DNA from: an uncultured Eubacteriales bacterium
Lineage (GTDB): Bacteria > Bacillota > Clostridia > Oscillospirales > Oscillospiraceae
Length of the DNA stretch: 16,880 nucleotides
Assembly (NCBI GenBank): GCA_902477055.1
Contig: CABSFY010000047.1
Span: forward strand, 1-16,880
Direction of reading: 5' to 3'
A program made the translations under genes and the position numbers. The notes beneath the pieces were generated by a model. The model ran no database searches. It had not been told where the DNA came from and was given only the letters and a program-made list of their open reading frames with translations. Shown in pieces: positions 9,844-16,730 of the stretch; within the stretch, counting starts at the first letter, position 1, and each line of letters begins with the position of its first letter.

Positions 9844-11287
9844 TGTAGGTGCTGGCTGCGGTGTCGCCGCCGTGGCCGGTCCAGTTCGTGTGGAAGAACT
9901 GTCCGCGCGGGCTGTCGAGCCGCTCGTAGGTATGTGCGCCGAAGTAATCACGCTGCGCCTGCAAAAGGTTGGCCGGCAGGCGCTCGGTTGTATAGCCGTC
10001 GAAATAGGACAGCGCGGAGGCCATCGCCGGGGCGGAAACGCCGTACTGCACCGCAGCCGCCGCGACGGTCCGCCACGCGGGGACCAGCGCCTCGATCGTC
10101 GTCTTGAAATACGGGTCCAGCAGCAGATTGGAAAGCTCCGGGTTATTGTCATAGGCCTCCTTAATCTTGCCGAGGAACACGGAACGAATGATGCAGCCGC
10201 CGCGCCACATCAGCGCAATGCCGCCGTAATTGAGGTTCCAGCCGTAGGTCTTGGCCGCCGTGCGCATCAGCGTATAGCCCTGCGCATAGGAAATGATCTT
10301 GGAGGCATACAGTGCCTGCCGAATGGCCTCGACCATCGCAGCCTTGTCGCCGGTAAAAGCCGGGACGGTGCGGCCGTAGGCCTTTGCCGCCGCGACGCGT
10401 TCTTCCTTCATCGCCGACAGGCAGCGAGAGAACACCGCCTCGCCGATGAGCGTCAGCGGCACGCCCTCGTCCAGCGCGGCGATACCGGTCCACTTGCCGG
10501 TGCCCTTCTGTCCGGCGGTGTCGAGGATTTTCTCGACGATCGGGCTGCCGTCGGTGTCCTTATAGGCCAGAATATCGCGGGTGATCTCGATCAGATAGGA
10601 ATCCAGCTCCGTCTTGTTCCACTGCGCGAACACCTCGTGCATCTCGTCGTCGCTCATACCGAGCAGGTCGCGCATGAGCTGATAGGCCTCGCAGATGAGC
10701 TGCATATCGCCGTATTCGATGCCGTTGTGTACCATTTTCACGAAATGGCCCGCGCCGTTCTCACCGACCCAGTCGCAGCACGGCGAGCCGTCCTCGACCT
10801 TGGCGCAGATCGCCTGAAAGATCGGCTTGACATAGGGCCACGCCTCCGGGCTGCCGCCGGGCATCATGCTGGGGCCCTTCAAAGCGCCCTCCTCGCCGCC
10901 GGACACGCCGGTGCCAACGTAGCGCTTGCCCTTCGATTCGACGTAGGCCGTTCTGCGGATGGTGTCGGGGAAATGCGAGTTGCCGCCGTCGATCAGAATG
11001 TCGCCGTCGTCCAGCAGCGGCAGCAGCCGGTCGATCATATCGTCCACGGCCTGTCCTGCCTTGACCATCATAAAGACCTTACGGGGCGAGGCGAGGTTCG
11101 CGACCAGCTCCTCCAAGCTGTGGCAGCCGATGACGTTCTTGCCCGCGGCTCTGCCGGAAACAAAGCGGTCCACCTTTTCCGTCGTCCGGTTGTAGACCGC
11201 CACGGTGAAGCCCTTGGACTCCATATTCATGGCCAGATTCTCGCCCATAACGGCAAGCCCGATCAGGCCGATGTCTGCTTTTTTCAT
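9836..11287 (-). CDS. gnd: 6-phosphogluconate dehydrogenase, decarboxylating
   Basis: Oxidises 6-phosphogluconate to ribulose 5-phosphate and CO2 with NADP+; 483 aa, the full length of the long (E. coli/sheep-like) class. Landmarks are GLAVMGENLA (10-19), the NADP-preferring NRT at 33-35, VKAGQAVD, S129-G130-G131 in GVSGGEEGALKGPSMMPGG, catalytic K184, H187, N188 and E191 in GHFVKMVHNGIEYGDMQ, and the C-terminal RDYFGAHTYER and HTNWTGHGG. The start at 11287 follows AAGGAG by 8 nt and lies 12 nt after the kinase gene. Being second in a LacI-controlled sugar-acid operon, it probably serves catabolism of a sugar acid that becomes 6-phosphogluconate, and may not be the housekeeping pentose-phosphate copy. 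Confidence 0.97.
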   Translation of the reverse strand: MKKADIGLIGLAVMGENLAMNMESKGFTVAVYNRTTEKVDRFVSGRAAGKNVIGCHSLEELVANLASPRKVFMMVKAGQAVDDMIDRLLPLLDDGDILIDGGNSHFPDTIRRTAYVESKGKRYVGTGVSGGEEGALKGPSMMPGGSPEAWPYVKPIFQAICAKVEDGSPCCDWVGENGAGHFVKMVHNGIEYGDMQLICEAYQLMRDLLGMSDDEMHEVFAQWNKTELDSYLIEITRDILAYKDTDGSPIVEKILDTAGQKGTGKWTGIAALDEGVPLTLIGEAVFSRCLSAMKEERVAAAKAYGRTVPAFTGDKAAMVEAIRQALYASKIISYAQGYTLMRTAAKTYGWNLNYGGIALMWRGGCIIRSVFLGKIKEAYDNNPELSNLLLDPYFKTTIEALVPAWRTVAAAAVQYGVSAPAMASALSYFDGYTTERLPANLLQAQRDYFGAHTYERLDSPRGQFFHTNWTGHGGDTAASTYNA

Positions 11288-11299
11288 GATGATTTCTCC

Positions 11300-12373
11300 T
11301 TATCGCTGTACGCGGGCATTGCCCTTGTAAATGTCCCAGATCTGCTTTTCGTCCGCCGGTTCGGCGTAATCGTTGAGGCTCGACGCGGCCAGCACGCCGG
11401 AGGCCCAGCCGAATTGCAGGCAGCGCTCCGGCTCCCAGCCGTTCAGTACGCCGTACAGCAGGCCGCCGGAGAAGCCGTCGCCGCCGCCGATGCGGTCCAT
11501 GACCTGAATGGTGCGCGGCTCTTCGACATACCACTTGTCATCTGCCAGCAGGATGGCGCCCCAGAGATGCTCGTTGGCCGAAACGACCTGCCGCAGCGTC
11601 GTGGCAAACATCCGCGCGTTGGGATATTTTTCCTTCACCTGCGAAATCATGGCCTGGAAGGATTCGAGCTTCGAGGACAGCTCCTTGCCGCCCGCCTCCG
11701 GGCCTTGGAAGCCGAGGCAGAGCTGGAAATCCTCCTCGTTGCCGACGAGGATATCGGCCAGAGAGGCGATCTCTGCGAACGCCGCCGACAGCTCCTCCTC
11801 CCGTCCCGCCCAGAACGAAGCGCGGTAGTTCAGGTCGAAGGAAACGAGCGTGCCGTACCGCTTCGCCGCTCGCGCCAGCGCAAGGCAGCACTGCGTCGTT
11901 TCGTGGCTCATCGCCGCGATCAGACCGGACAGATGCAGGATACCGACGCCCTCTTGTCCGAAGATGCGATCCATGTCGAACTCCTCGGCGTTCAGCGTCC
12001 GGCCGACCTCCCCGGCGCGATCGTTCCATACGCGCGGCGCGCGCAGGCCGAAGCCGGAGTCGGCGATATTGAATTGATGGCGGTAGCCCCACGGGCCGCC
12101 CTGCTCCACCTCGACGCCCTCGAAGCGGATGTTGCGGGCGCGAAGCTGGCGCTTGATAAAGTCGGCAATCGGGCTGCCCTTGACGAATTTCGTCAGCACG
12201 AGGCATTCCCGGCCGAGACTCGATGCGATATTCAAAACATTGGATTCTGCGCTGGTGGACTGCAAAAGGAACTGATTGCTGTTCTGCACGGCCATCCGGT
12301 CGAGCGGCGTGATCCGCACGCCCATGCTGGTCGGGCTGGCAATGGCGTAGCGCTTGTTTTTCATGCTGTTCAT
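11300..12373 (-). CDS. PfkB-family sugar (acid) kinase, KDG-kinase-like
   Basis: An ATP-dependent ribokinase-fold kinase of 357 aa. The C-terminal PfkB signature is present as DRIGGGDGFSGG (293-304), with D299 the catalytic base, and FDLNYRASFW (179-188) resembles the segment of 2-keto-3-deoxygluconate kinases. The N-terminal sugar-binding glycine motif is divergent (TSAESNVLNIASSLG instead of GGAxxN). The ATG at 12373 follows GGAGG by 8 nt. It is the first gene of the operon and sits just ahead of gnd. By resemblance it may phosphorylate KDG. By context it could phosphorylate gluconate to feed Gnd, which would be unusual for a PfkB enzyme. Family is certain, substrate open. Confidence 0.88.
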   Translation of the reverse strand: MNSMKNKRYAIASPTSMGVRITPLDRMAVQNSNQFLLQSTSAESNVLNIASSLGRECLVLTKFVKGSPIADFIKRQLRARNIRFEGVEVEQGGPWGYRHQFNIADSGFGLRAPRVWNDRAGEVGRTLNAEEFDMDRIFGQEGVGILHLSGLIAAMSHETTQCCLALARAAKRYGTLVSFDLNYRASFWAGREEELSAAFAEIASLADILVGNEEDFQLCLGFQGPEAGGKELSSKLESFQAMISQVKEKYPNARMFATTLRQVVSANEHLWGAILLADDKWYVEEPRTIQVMDRIGGGDGFSGGLLYGVLNGWEPERCLQFGWASGVLAASSLNDYAEPADEKQIWDIYKGNARVQR

Positions 12374-12391
12374 AGGTCACCCTCCGCACAT

Positions 12392-12409
12392 TATGTAAGT
12401 ACTTACATA
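12392..12409. promoter_or_regulatory. LacI-family operator, 18-bp perfect palindrome
   Basis: TATGTAAGTACTTACATA is a perfect inverted repeat. It touches the -10 of the leftward operon promoter at 12409 and covers the predicted start site, so bound repressor would block initiation. Its TGTAA/TTACA arms match those of CcpA/LacI-type sites, but the centre is TA rather than the usual CG. The divergent regulator's recognition helix (VSIATVSRVLN) is close to that of CcpA (MATVSR), which fits these arms. Confidence 0.85.
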
Positions 12410-12437
12410 CGTTACCACATTCTTGCGTCTTTGTCAA
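12409..12437 (-). promoter_or_regulatory. promoter of the sugar-acid operon
   Basis: On the minus strand, a perfect TTGACA (12437-12432) is followed after 17 bp by TAACGT (12414-12409), a weak -10 helped by an extended TG (TGGTAACGT). The operator palindrome begins at its last base. The start would lie about 30 nt before the kinase ATG at 12373. Confidence 0.7.
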
Positions 12438-12450
12438 TACATTCGTACCG

Positions 12451-12465
12451 AAATCGCGTCGATTT
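12451..12465. promoter_or_regulatory. small inverted repeat between the divergent promoters
   Basis: AAATCG-CGT-CGATTT, within a wider CCGAAA/TTTCGG frame (12448-12470), lies between the two -35 boxes. It is too small and too poorly placed to be an obvious terminator. It might be an auxiliary protein-binding site or an upstream element. Function is unknown. Confidence 0.3.
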
Positions 12466-12492
12466 TTTCGGAAAAACTTAGTTTCTCCGGGC

Positions 12493-12521
12493 TTGCAATT
12501 CTCCCGCGGACCTGCTAAAAT
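12493..12521 (+). promoter_or_regulatory. promoter of the LacI-type regulator
   Basis: TTGCAA (12493-12498), a 17-bp spacer and TAAAAT (12516-12521) with an extended TGC in front. Initiation is predicted near 12528, about 27 nt before the TTG start. It is divergent from and about 55 bp away from the operon promoter. Confidence 0.7.
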
Positions 12522-12554
12522 AAATAAAATATTCTTGCAAAGGAGGCGCCGAAA

Positions 12555-13550
12555 TTGAATATTTACGACATTTCCAAGAAAACCGGCGTTTCCATCGCCA
12601 CGGTATCGCGCGTCCTGAACGGCAGCAGCCATGTCAGCGAAAAGACCCGCGAACGGGTCCTGAGCGTTATAAAGGAGGAGGGCTACACGCCGAACGCCTT
12701 CGCCCGCGGCCTCGGGCTGAATACCATGTTCACGGTCGGCATTTTATATTCCGACGCATCCGACCTGTTTCTCGCCAACGCCATCTATAATCTGGAGCAG
12801 GGCTGCCGTGCGTTGGGCTACGATTCCCTGCTGTGCTGCTCCGGCTATTCGCTGGCCGATCATGAGCGCTACACCCGCTGGATGCTCGGCAAAAAGGTCG
12901 ATGCCATCGTGCTGGCCGGGTCGCACTTCGTCAGCGAACGTCCGGAGGACAACGCCTACATCCTCGACGCCGCCCGTCAGGTCCCCGTCGCAGTCCTCGG
13001 TGCGCACATCGAGGGCGAAAATGTCTGCTGCGCCTACTGCGACGACCGCGCCGCCGCCTTTGAGCTGACGCAGGCACTCATCGCACGCGGAACAAAACGC
13101 CCGCTGTTTTTGTATAATATTTTATCCGTCAGTGCGCAGAAAAAGTTACTTGGCATTCAGCAGGCGTGCGCCGCCGCCGGGCTGCCGTTCACGCCGCAGG
13201 AGGCCATCCGCTCCCCCGGCACCGATCTGGAAAGCTGCGGCCGCACGCTTCAGGCGCTGCGCCGGTCGCGGCAGTTCGACACCATTCTCTGCATGGACGA
13301 TATGCTCGCTGCCGGTGTGCTGAAAAGCGCACAGGCCGCCGGGATTGCCGTCCCGGACGAGCTGCGCATCGCGGGCTACAATAACTCCATCCTCGCGCAC
13401 TACTGCACACCGGAGCTGACGACCGTGGAAAATTTCCCGCAGAGGCTCTGCGCCGCACTGGTCGAGATGCTCGCCCAATGCCTCCGCGGCAGCCCCGCCC
13501 CCGCACCCTTCGTCCTCAACGGCAAAATCATCCTCCGTCAAACCGGTTAA
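12555..13550 (+). CDS. LacI/CcpA-family transcriptional regulator, TTG start
   Basis: A 331-aa DNA-binding repressor with an N-terminal helix-turn-helix (MNIYDISKKTGVSIATVSRV, 1-20), a hinge helix with the minor-groove Leu (NAFARGLGLN, 47-56) and a periplasmic-binding-protein-like effector and dimerisation domain (about 58-330; SPGTDLESCG, ILCMDDMLAAGVL, RIAGYNNSILAHYCTPELTT). The start is a TTG at 12555, placed 8 nt after a perfect AAAGGAGG; no ATG fits the HTH. It is divergent from the sugar-acid operon and very likely controls it through the palindrome at 12392-12409. The effector is probably a sugar acid or its phosphate (inference). A strong terminator follows 7 nt after the stop. Confidence 0.95.
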   Translation: MNIYDISKKTGVSIATVSRVLNGSSHVSEKTRERVLSVIKEEGYTPNAFARGLGLNTMFTVGILYSDASDLFLANAIYNLEQGCRALGYDSLLCCSGYSLADHERYTRWMLGKKVDAIVLAGSHFVSERPEDNAYILDAARQVPVAVLGAHIEGENVCCAYCDDRAAAFELTQALIARGTKRPLFLYNILSVSAQKKLLGIQQACAAAGLPFTPQEAIRSPGTDLESCGRTLQALRRSRQFDTILCMDDMLAAGVLKSAQAAGIAVPDELRIAGYNNSILAHYCTPELTTVENFPQRLCAALVEMLAQCLRGSPAPAPFVLNGKIILRQTG

Positions 13551-13557
13551 ATCCAAA

Positions 13558-13586
13558 GCGATGCCCACCCGGGCATCGCCTTTTTT
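13558..13586 (+). terminator. intrinsic terminator of the regulator gene
   Basis: GCGATGCCC (13558-13566), a 4-nt loop and GGGCATCGC (13571-13579), followed by C and six T residues (13581-13586). A textbook rho-independent terminator. Confidence 0.92.
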
Positions 13587-13640
13587 CGTCCCCATCCGCA
13601 GCGCCGTCCGCTCCGGAAGCAAAATTGATTACCATCCGTT

Positions 13641-13678
13641 TGTAGGGGTCGGCGTCCTCGACGACCCGCTGTAGGTAC
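13641..13678. repeat. short hairpin element resembling dispersed clostridial intergenic repeats
   Basis: The segment TGTAGGGGTCGGCG...CGACGACCCGC folds on itself: GGGTCG (13646-13651) with CGACCC (13662-13667), one G/A mismatch, two further C/G pairs and a TCCT loop. The TGTAGGGG...CCCGC frame resembles short intergenic palindromic repeats common in Oscillospiraceae-type genomes. Only one copy is present in the window, so repeat status is inferred. The rest of 13587-13734 shows nothing recognised. Confidence 0.4.
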
Positions 13679-13734
13679 CCGCGATTTATGCAGTATCTAT
13701 AACTTCCGACGTACTTTTTTGTTGATTCCGACGA

Positions 13735-13764
13735 TTGACATTGCAGGACATTTCATGATACACT
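13735..13764 (+). promoter_or_regulatory. promoter of the SLH protein-lipoprotein unit
   Basis: A perfect TTGACA (13735-13740) and TACACT (13759-13764) lie 18 bp apart, with an extended TGA before the -10. Initiation is predicted near 13771, leaving about 40 nt to the ATG at 13812, which follows GAGGGGG by 8 nt. Confidence 0.65.
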
Positions 13765-13811
13765 TGCCGTAGGGAGATATCCCGTAAAAATTTAACGAGG
13801 GGGAACAAATC

Positions 13812-15905
13812 ATGAAGCGCAAACGCTTCACCCGTCTGATTGCCTGCGCCCTGCTGCTGTGTCTGATCCCCGGTATTTTGGCCTTTCCCGTTTCCGCGAA
13901 GTACTTTGAAGATGTCTATCCCGGTATGCTCGCCCGCGAATTCTTTGATGCCATCAACTATGTTTCCGACAACAACATCATGAACGGCACGGAGCCGACC
14001 CGTTTCAGCCCCTACGAAAACGTGACGCGCGGTATGTTCGTCACCATTCTATACCGCTATTCCGGCTCAACGCAAAGATACTCCTCCAGCTTCTCCGATG
14101 TCCCATCGAGCCAGTACTACTATTACGCCGTCGGCTGGGCCAGCCACCACGGTATCGTCAACGGCACGACCCCCACGACCTTTGAGCCGGAATCCCCGCT
14201 GACAAGAGAGCAAATGACGGTCATCCTTTACCGCTATGCAAAAAGCTACGAGGGAAGGACCTTCAACGCTTCTAGCTTTGCTTCCATCACAACACACCCC
14301 GACTATTCCAGCGTTTCCTCCTACGCCGTAGAATCCATTCGCTGGGCCAAAACGTATCATCTGATTCGCCTCACAACGGATACCAGCTATATCAACGCAA
14401 CTTCAAATATCAATCGCGCATACGTAGCCTTGGCCATTGCAAATTATGCTAAAAATGTTGCCGGCTTTACTAAAAATGATCGTTTTAGTTTTACAAATAA
14501 CGATTTTTCATCTACATATAGAATTAATAGTACCGCAAAGAATTACTTGTTTAATTGCATTGATCAGTACTATAATATCCAAGTAACTAAAACACAGGCT
14601 GCCCAAGCAATCATTAATATGATAATCGGCACAAAATACGAAGGTTCATGCCAAGGGTATTCTTTCTCACTCCTTTTTGATAAACTCGGGAAGATTGATT
14701 TCAATAAAAACTGTGGCAAAAGTGCTGACACCATGAATGCGGTTAGCGTACCCAAAAACAATAGTTCAAGCATCGAAAGTGTAATTAACTTCTATCAGTT
14801 TGCACAAGTTGCTCTAAACGAAGCAAACCCAAATCGTTTCTCTGCTACTGATACGTCTGGATTGCAAAAGTTGTATAATCAGTTCAAAAAGCAAGGTGCG
14901 CTACCCTTTTCATTTAGCTATAGCACAAAATTCGCATCATATGGCCACTGCATCATAATTACTGACATCAAAAAAGTATCTAATACCAACTACACCGTCA
15001 AAGTGATTGATCCTAATAGCTTAAACAACTATAATCCGCTGGAAGGCACATTGTGGATCAACAATAACAACGTATATTTTGGCCAAGTACAGTTGGACGG
15101 TTATTCGTTCTATGATAAAGACCATCTGAATTTGTACGATAAATTTGATTTCGATGGTGACTACAACAATCTCACAAATCGTCTTGGACAAAGCACTAAC
15201 ACTAATTCAATGACAGAAAGTACAACACAAAGTCGTTCTCAGTACAATCTGCAAGATTCTGACGTTAATGCTAATGATGCCACAATCGTTGTATCTGCTT
15301 CCCAGTTTGAAATCAAAAATGCCGCCGGAGAAGTCTTGACCTTCGATGGACAGAACTATGGCGGTTCGATGGATGTGCTAAGCGAATCCAGAATCTTTAA
15401 CAGTCAGGATAGCCTGTGTACCTTAATAATCACGGTCAAAGCAAGCGAACTGTTTGAGTATTACAATTTAGCAGACTGTGATTCGCTGTTCGGTATTCTG
15501 TATAGTGGTAACTGCGGCCGTATATCTGGTCAGGGTATCCACTCCGTTCATTATGATTTGAGCGAAAACACGATATGCGCTCAAGGTGAGAATATGCTCT
15601 ATTCTGCCCTTTTGAGTATCGACGCACCAGACTACGACTATTTTTATGTTCAGGGCGAATGCAGCCGTACCGTTACTATTAGCGAAAACGGAAGCCAAAT
15701 CCACGCAGAGGGCTTAATCGGTGTTCAAGAGTGCGGATTCTCCACCATTCAAGATTATGTTGGGGAAACGATTTCGCTTGAATTCGGTGAGCTTAGCACT
15801 TTTGATTTGTCTAACATTCAAGAAGGAACCATCCAATTCAGCACAGATGGTTCCACAAGCAACAACAGCTCCATTCCAATTACAAGATTCTCGGAGGACA
15901 GCTGA
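13812..15905 (+). CDS. SLH-domain surface protein with papain-like cysteine-peptidase-like domain
   Basis: A secreted, wall-anchored protein of 697 aa. A signal peptide (1-29; KRKR, hydrophobic core, cleavage after FPVSA) is followed by three SLH repeats: about 31-84 (FEDV...GTEPTRFSPYENVTRGMF), 94-147 (FSDV...GTTPTTFEPESPLTREQM) and a degenerate 165-217. SLH repeats bind secondary wall polymers. Residues about 225-440 hold a candidate Cys-His-Asp triad: C280 in EGSCQGYSFSLLF, H379 in YGHCIIITDI and D400 in VKVIDPNS, a pattern typical of papain-like/C39-like peptidases. A Ser/Thr/Asn/Gln-rich linker (about 455-480) leads to an unrecognised C-terminal domain (490-690) with six cysteines (536, 556, 568, 589, 617, 641). 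The DNA turns AT-rich from about 14400, where the SLH part ends. Peptidase activity is inferred from motif order only; a non-catalytic relative is possible. Confidence 0.85.
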   Translation: MKRKRFTRLIACALLLCLIPGILAFPVSAKYFEDVYPGMLAREFFDAINYVSDNNIMNGTEPTRFSPYENVTRGMFVTILYRYSGSTQRYSSSFSDVPSSQYYYYAVGWASHHGIVNGTTPTTFEPESPLTREQMTVILYRYAKSYEGRTFNASSFASITTHPDYSSVSSYAVESIRWAKTYHLIRLTTDTSYINATSNINRAYVALAIANYAKNVAGFTKNDRFSFTNNDFSSTYRINSTAKNYLFNCIDQYYNIQVTKTQAAQAIINMIIGTKYEGSCQGYSFSLLFDKLGKIDFNKNCGKSADTMNAVSVPKNNSSSIESVINFYQFAQVALNEANPNRFSATDTSGLQKLYNQFKKQGALPFSFSYSTKFASYGHCIIITDIKKVSNTNYTVKVIDPNSLNNYNPLEGTLWINNNNVYFGQVQLDGYSFYDKDHLNLYDKFDFDGDYNNLTNRLGQSTNTNSMTESTTQSRSQYNLQDSDVNANDATIVVSASQFEIKNAAGEVLTFDGQNYGGSMDVLSESRIFNSQDSLCTLIITVKASELFEYYNLADCDSLFGILYSGNCGRISGQGIHSVHYDLSENTICAQGENMLYSALLSIDAPDYDYFYVQGECSRTVTISENGSQIHAEGLIGVQECGFSTIQDYVGETISLEFGELSTFDLSNIQEGTIQFSTDGSTSNNSSIPITRFSEDS

Positions 15906-15907
15906 CA

Positions 15908-16654
15908 ATGGCAAAAACACATTACTATTATAAGGTGCTGGTTCTCGTTATTACACTGTTCTTTCTGCTTTCGTTGTCTGCCTGCAATTCCTCTGCGTCT
16001 GAAAAAAGTCAGATAGAGGAACCGGCGGTCGTTGCGCCCATTGTGGGGGAGTGTATCATGGAGGAAGCGGCGGCGCCGGAAATTCCCGGTCTGAATTTTG
16101 GAAAGCGCGCAGAAGGATTCGCACAGCTTCCGGACAGTCACCAAGCCAATCCGTTACTGGACAAACTGAATCCGGAATTAGAATATATCGTCTATTCCTA
16201 TGAAGTATCGCCAGACGACACTTCACAGGATACTTACTTCTCCAACCTAACCGGAACGAAAGTCTGGGAAGAATGGCCCGCCTATTCTGCTTTCGGCTGG
16301 CGCATCCTCACGAGCGCCGCTGAGCTTGCAGAATACGACGCGATCCTCGAAGCCGAAAAAAGCGACGCATCGCCGGTCACTGAGCAGGAAGGAACGGCGG
16401 GGCTTTCCTTCGACGAAGCATTCTTCGCCGAACACCGGCTGCTTCTGGTGGACCTGTGTATGGACAGCGCCTCCGAGGTTCTCGCCTATCCGGCAACGCT
16501 GGAAGCTGACGGCAATATTGTAACCATGCAATTTCGTTTTGATGCCAGTCGCGCGATTGGACATAATGCCGGGCAAATCTTCCTGATCGTAATTCCTGCC
16601 GATTGTAACGATGCCGTCGTGAATATCATCCCCAGCGTCGGATTTGCCACATAA
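15908..16654 (+). CDS. putative lipoprotein, unknown function
   Basis: A 248-aa secreted protein with a lipoprotein signal: a hydrophobic core at 9-23 and the lipobox LSAC with the acylated cysteine at C26, so it should be anchored on the outer face of the cytoplasmic membrane. A low-complexity acidic/alanine linker (about 27-60) precedes a soluble part. The C-terminal half (GWRILTSAAEL, SFDEAFFAEHRLLLVDL, ADGNIVTMQFRF, IFLIVIP) has the alternating pattern of a small beta-rich domain seen in many clostridial lipoproteins. It vaguely recalls PrcB-type domains, but I cannot name the family. The ATG is 2 nt after the SLH protein stop and 10 nt from GGAGG, so the genes are co-translated. A role as partner or inhibitor of the upstream peptidase-like protein is a guess. 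Confidence 0.8.
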   Translation: MAKTHYYYKVLVLVITLFFLLSLSACNSSASEKSQIEEPAVVAPIVGECIMEEAAAPEIPGLNFGKRAEGFAQLPDSHQANPLLDKLNPELEYIVYSYEVSPDDTSQDTYFSNLTGTKVWEEWPAYSAFGWRILTSAAELAEYDAILEAEKSDASPVTEQEGTAGLSFDEAFFAEHRLLLVDLCMDSASEVLAYPATLEADGNIVTMQFRFDASRAIGHNAGQIFLIVIPADCNDAVVNIIPSVGFAT

Positions 16655-16666
16655 TATTAAGTCAAA

Positions 16667-16698
16667 GGGCGGCTGCAAGAGCAGTCGCCCAATTTCTC
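16667..16698 (+). terminator. probable terminator of the SLH-lipoprotein unit
   Basis: GGGCGGCTGC (16667-16676), loop AAGA and GCAGTCGCCC (16681-16690) form a 10-bp stem with one G-T pair, 12 nt past the lipoprotein stop. The following AATTTCTC is a weak T-tract, so termination may be partial. Confidence 0.65.
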
Positions 16699-16730
16699 AC
16701 GACTCTGCGGAACTTTCATGGTTCACCCCC

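Noticed and set aside
9844..10152. N-terminal extension of the HAD phosphatase
   Set aside because: This part is out-of-frame gnd sequence; the HAD motif begins right after the ATG at 9843.
9872..12481. 869-codon open frame on the plus strand
   Set aside because: It is antisense to gnd and the PfkB kinase, both unmistakable on the minus strand; its composition (long Ala/Leu/Val/Arg/Asp runs) is typical of a shadow frame.
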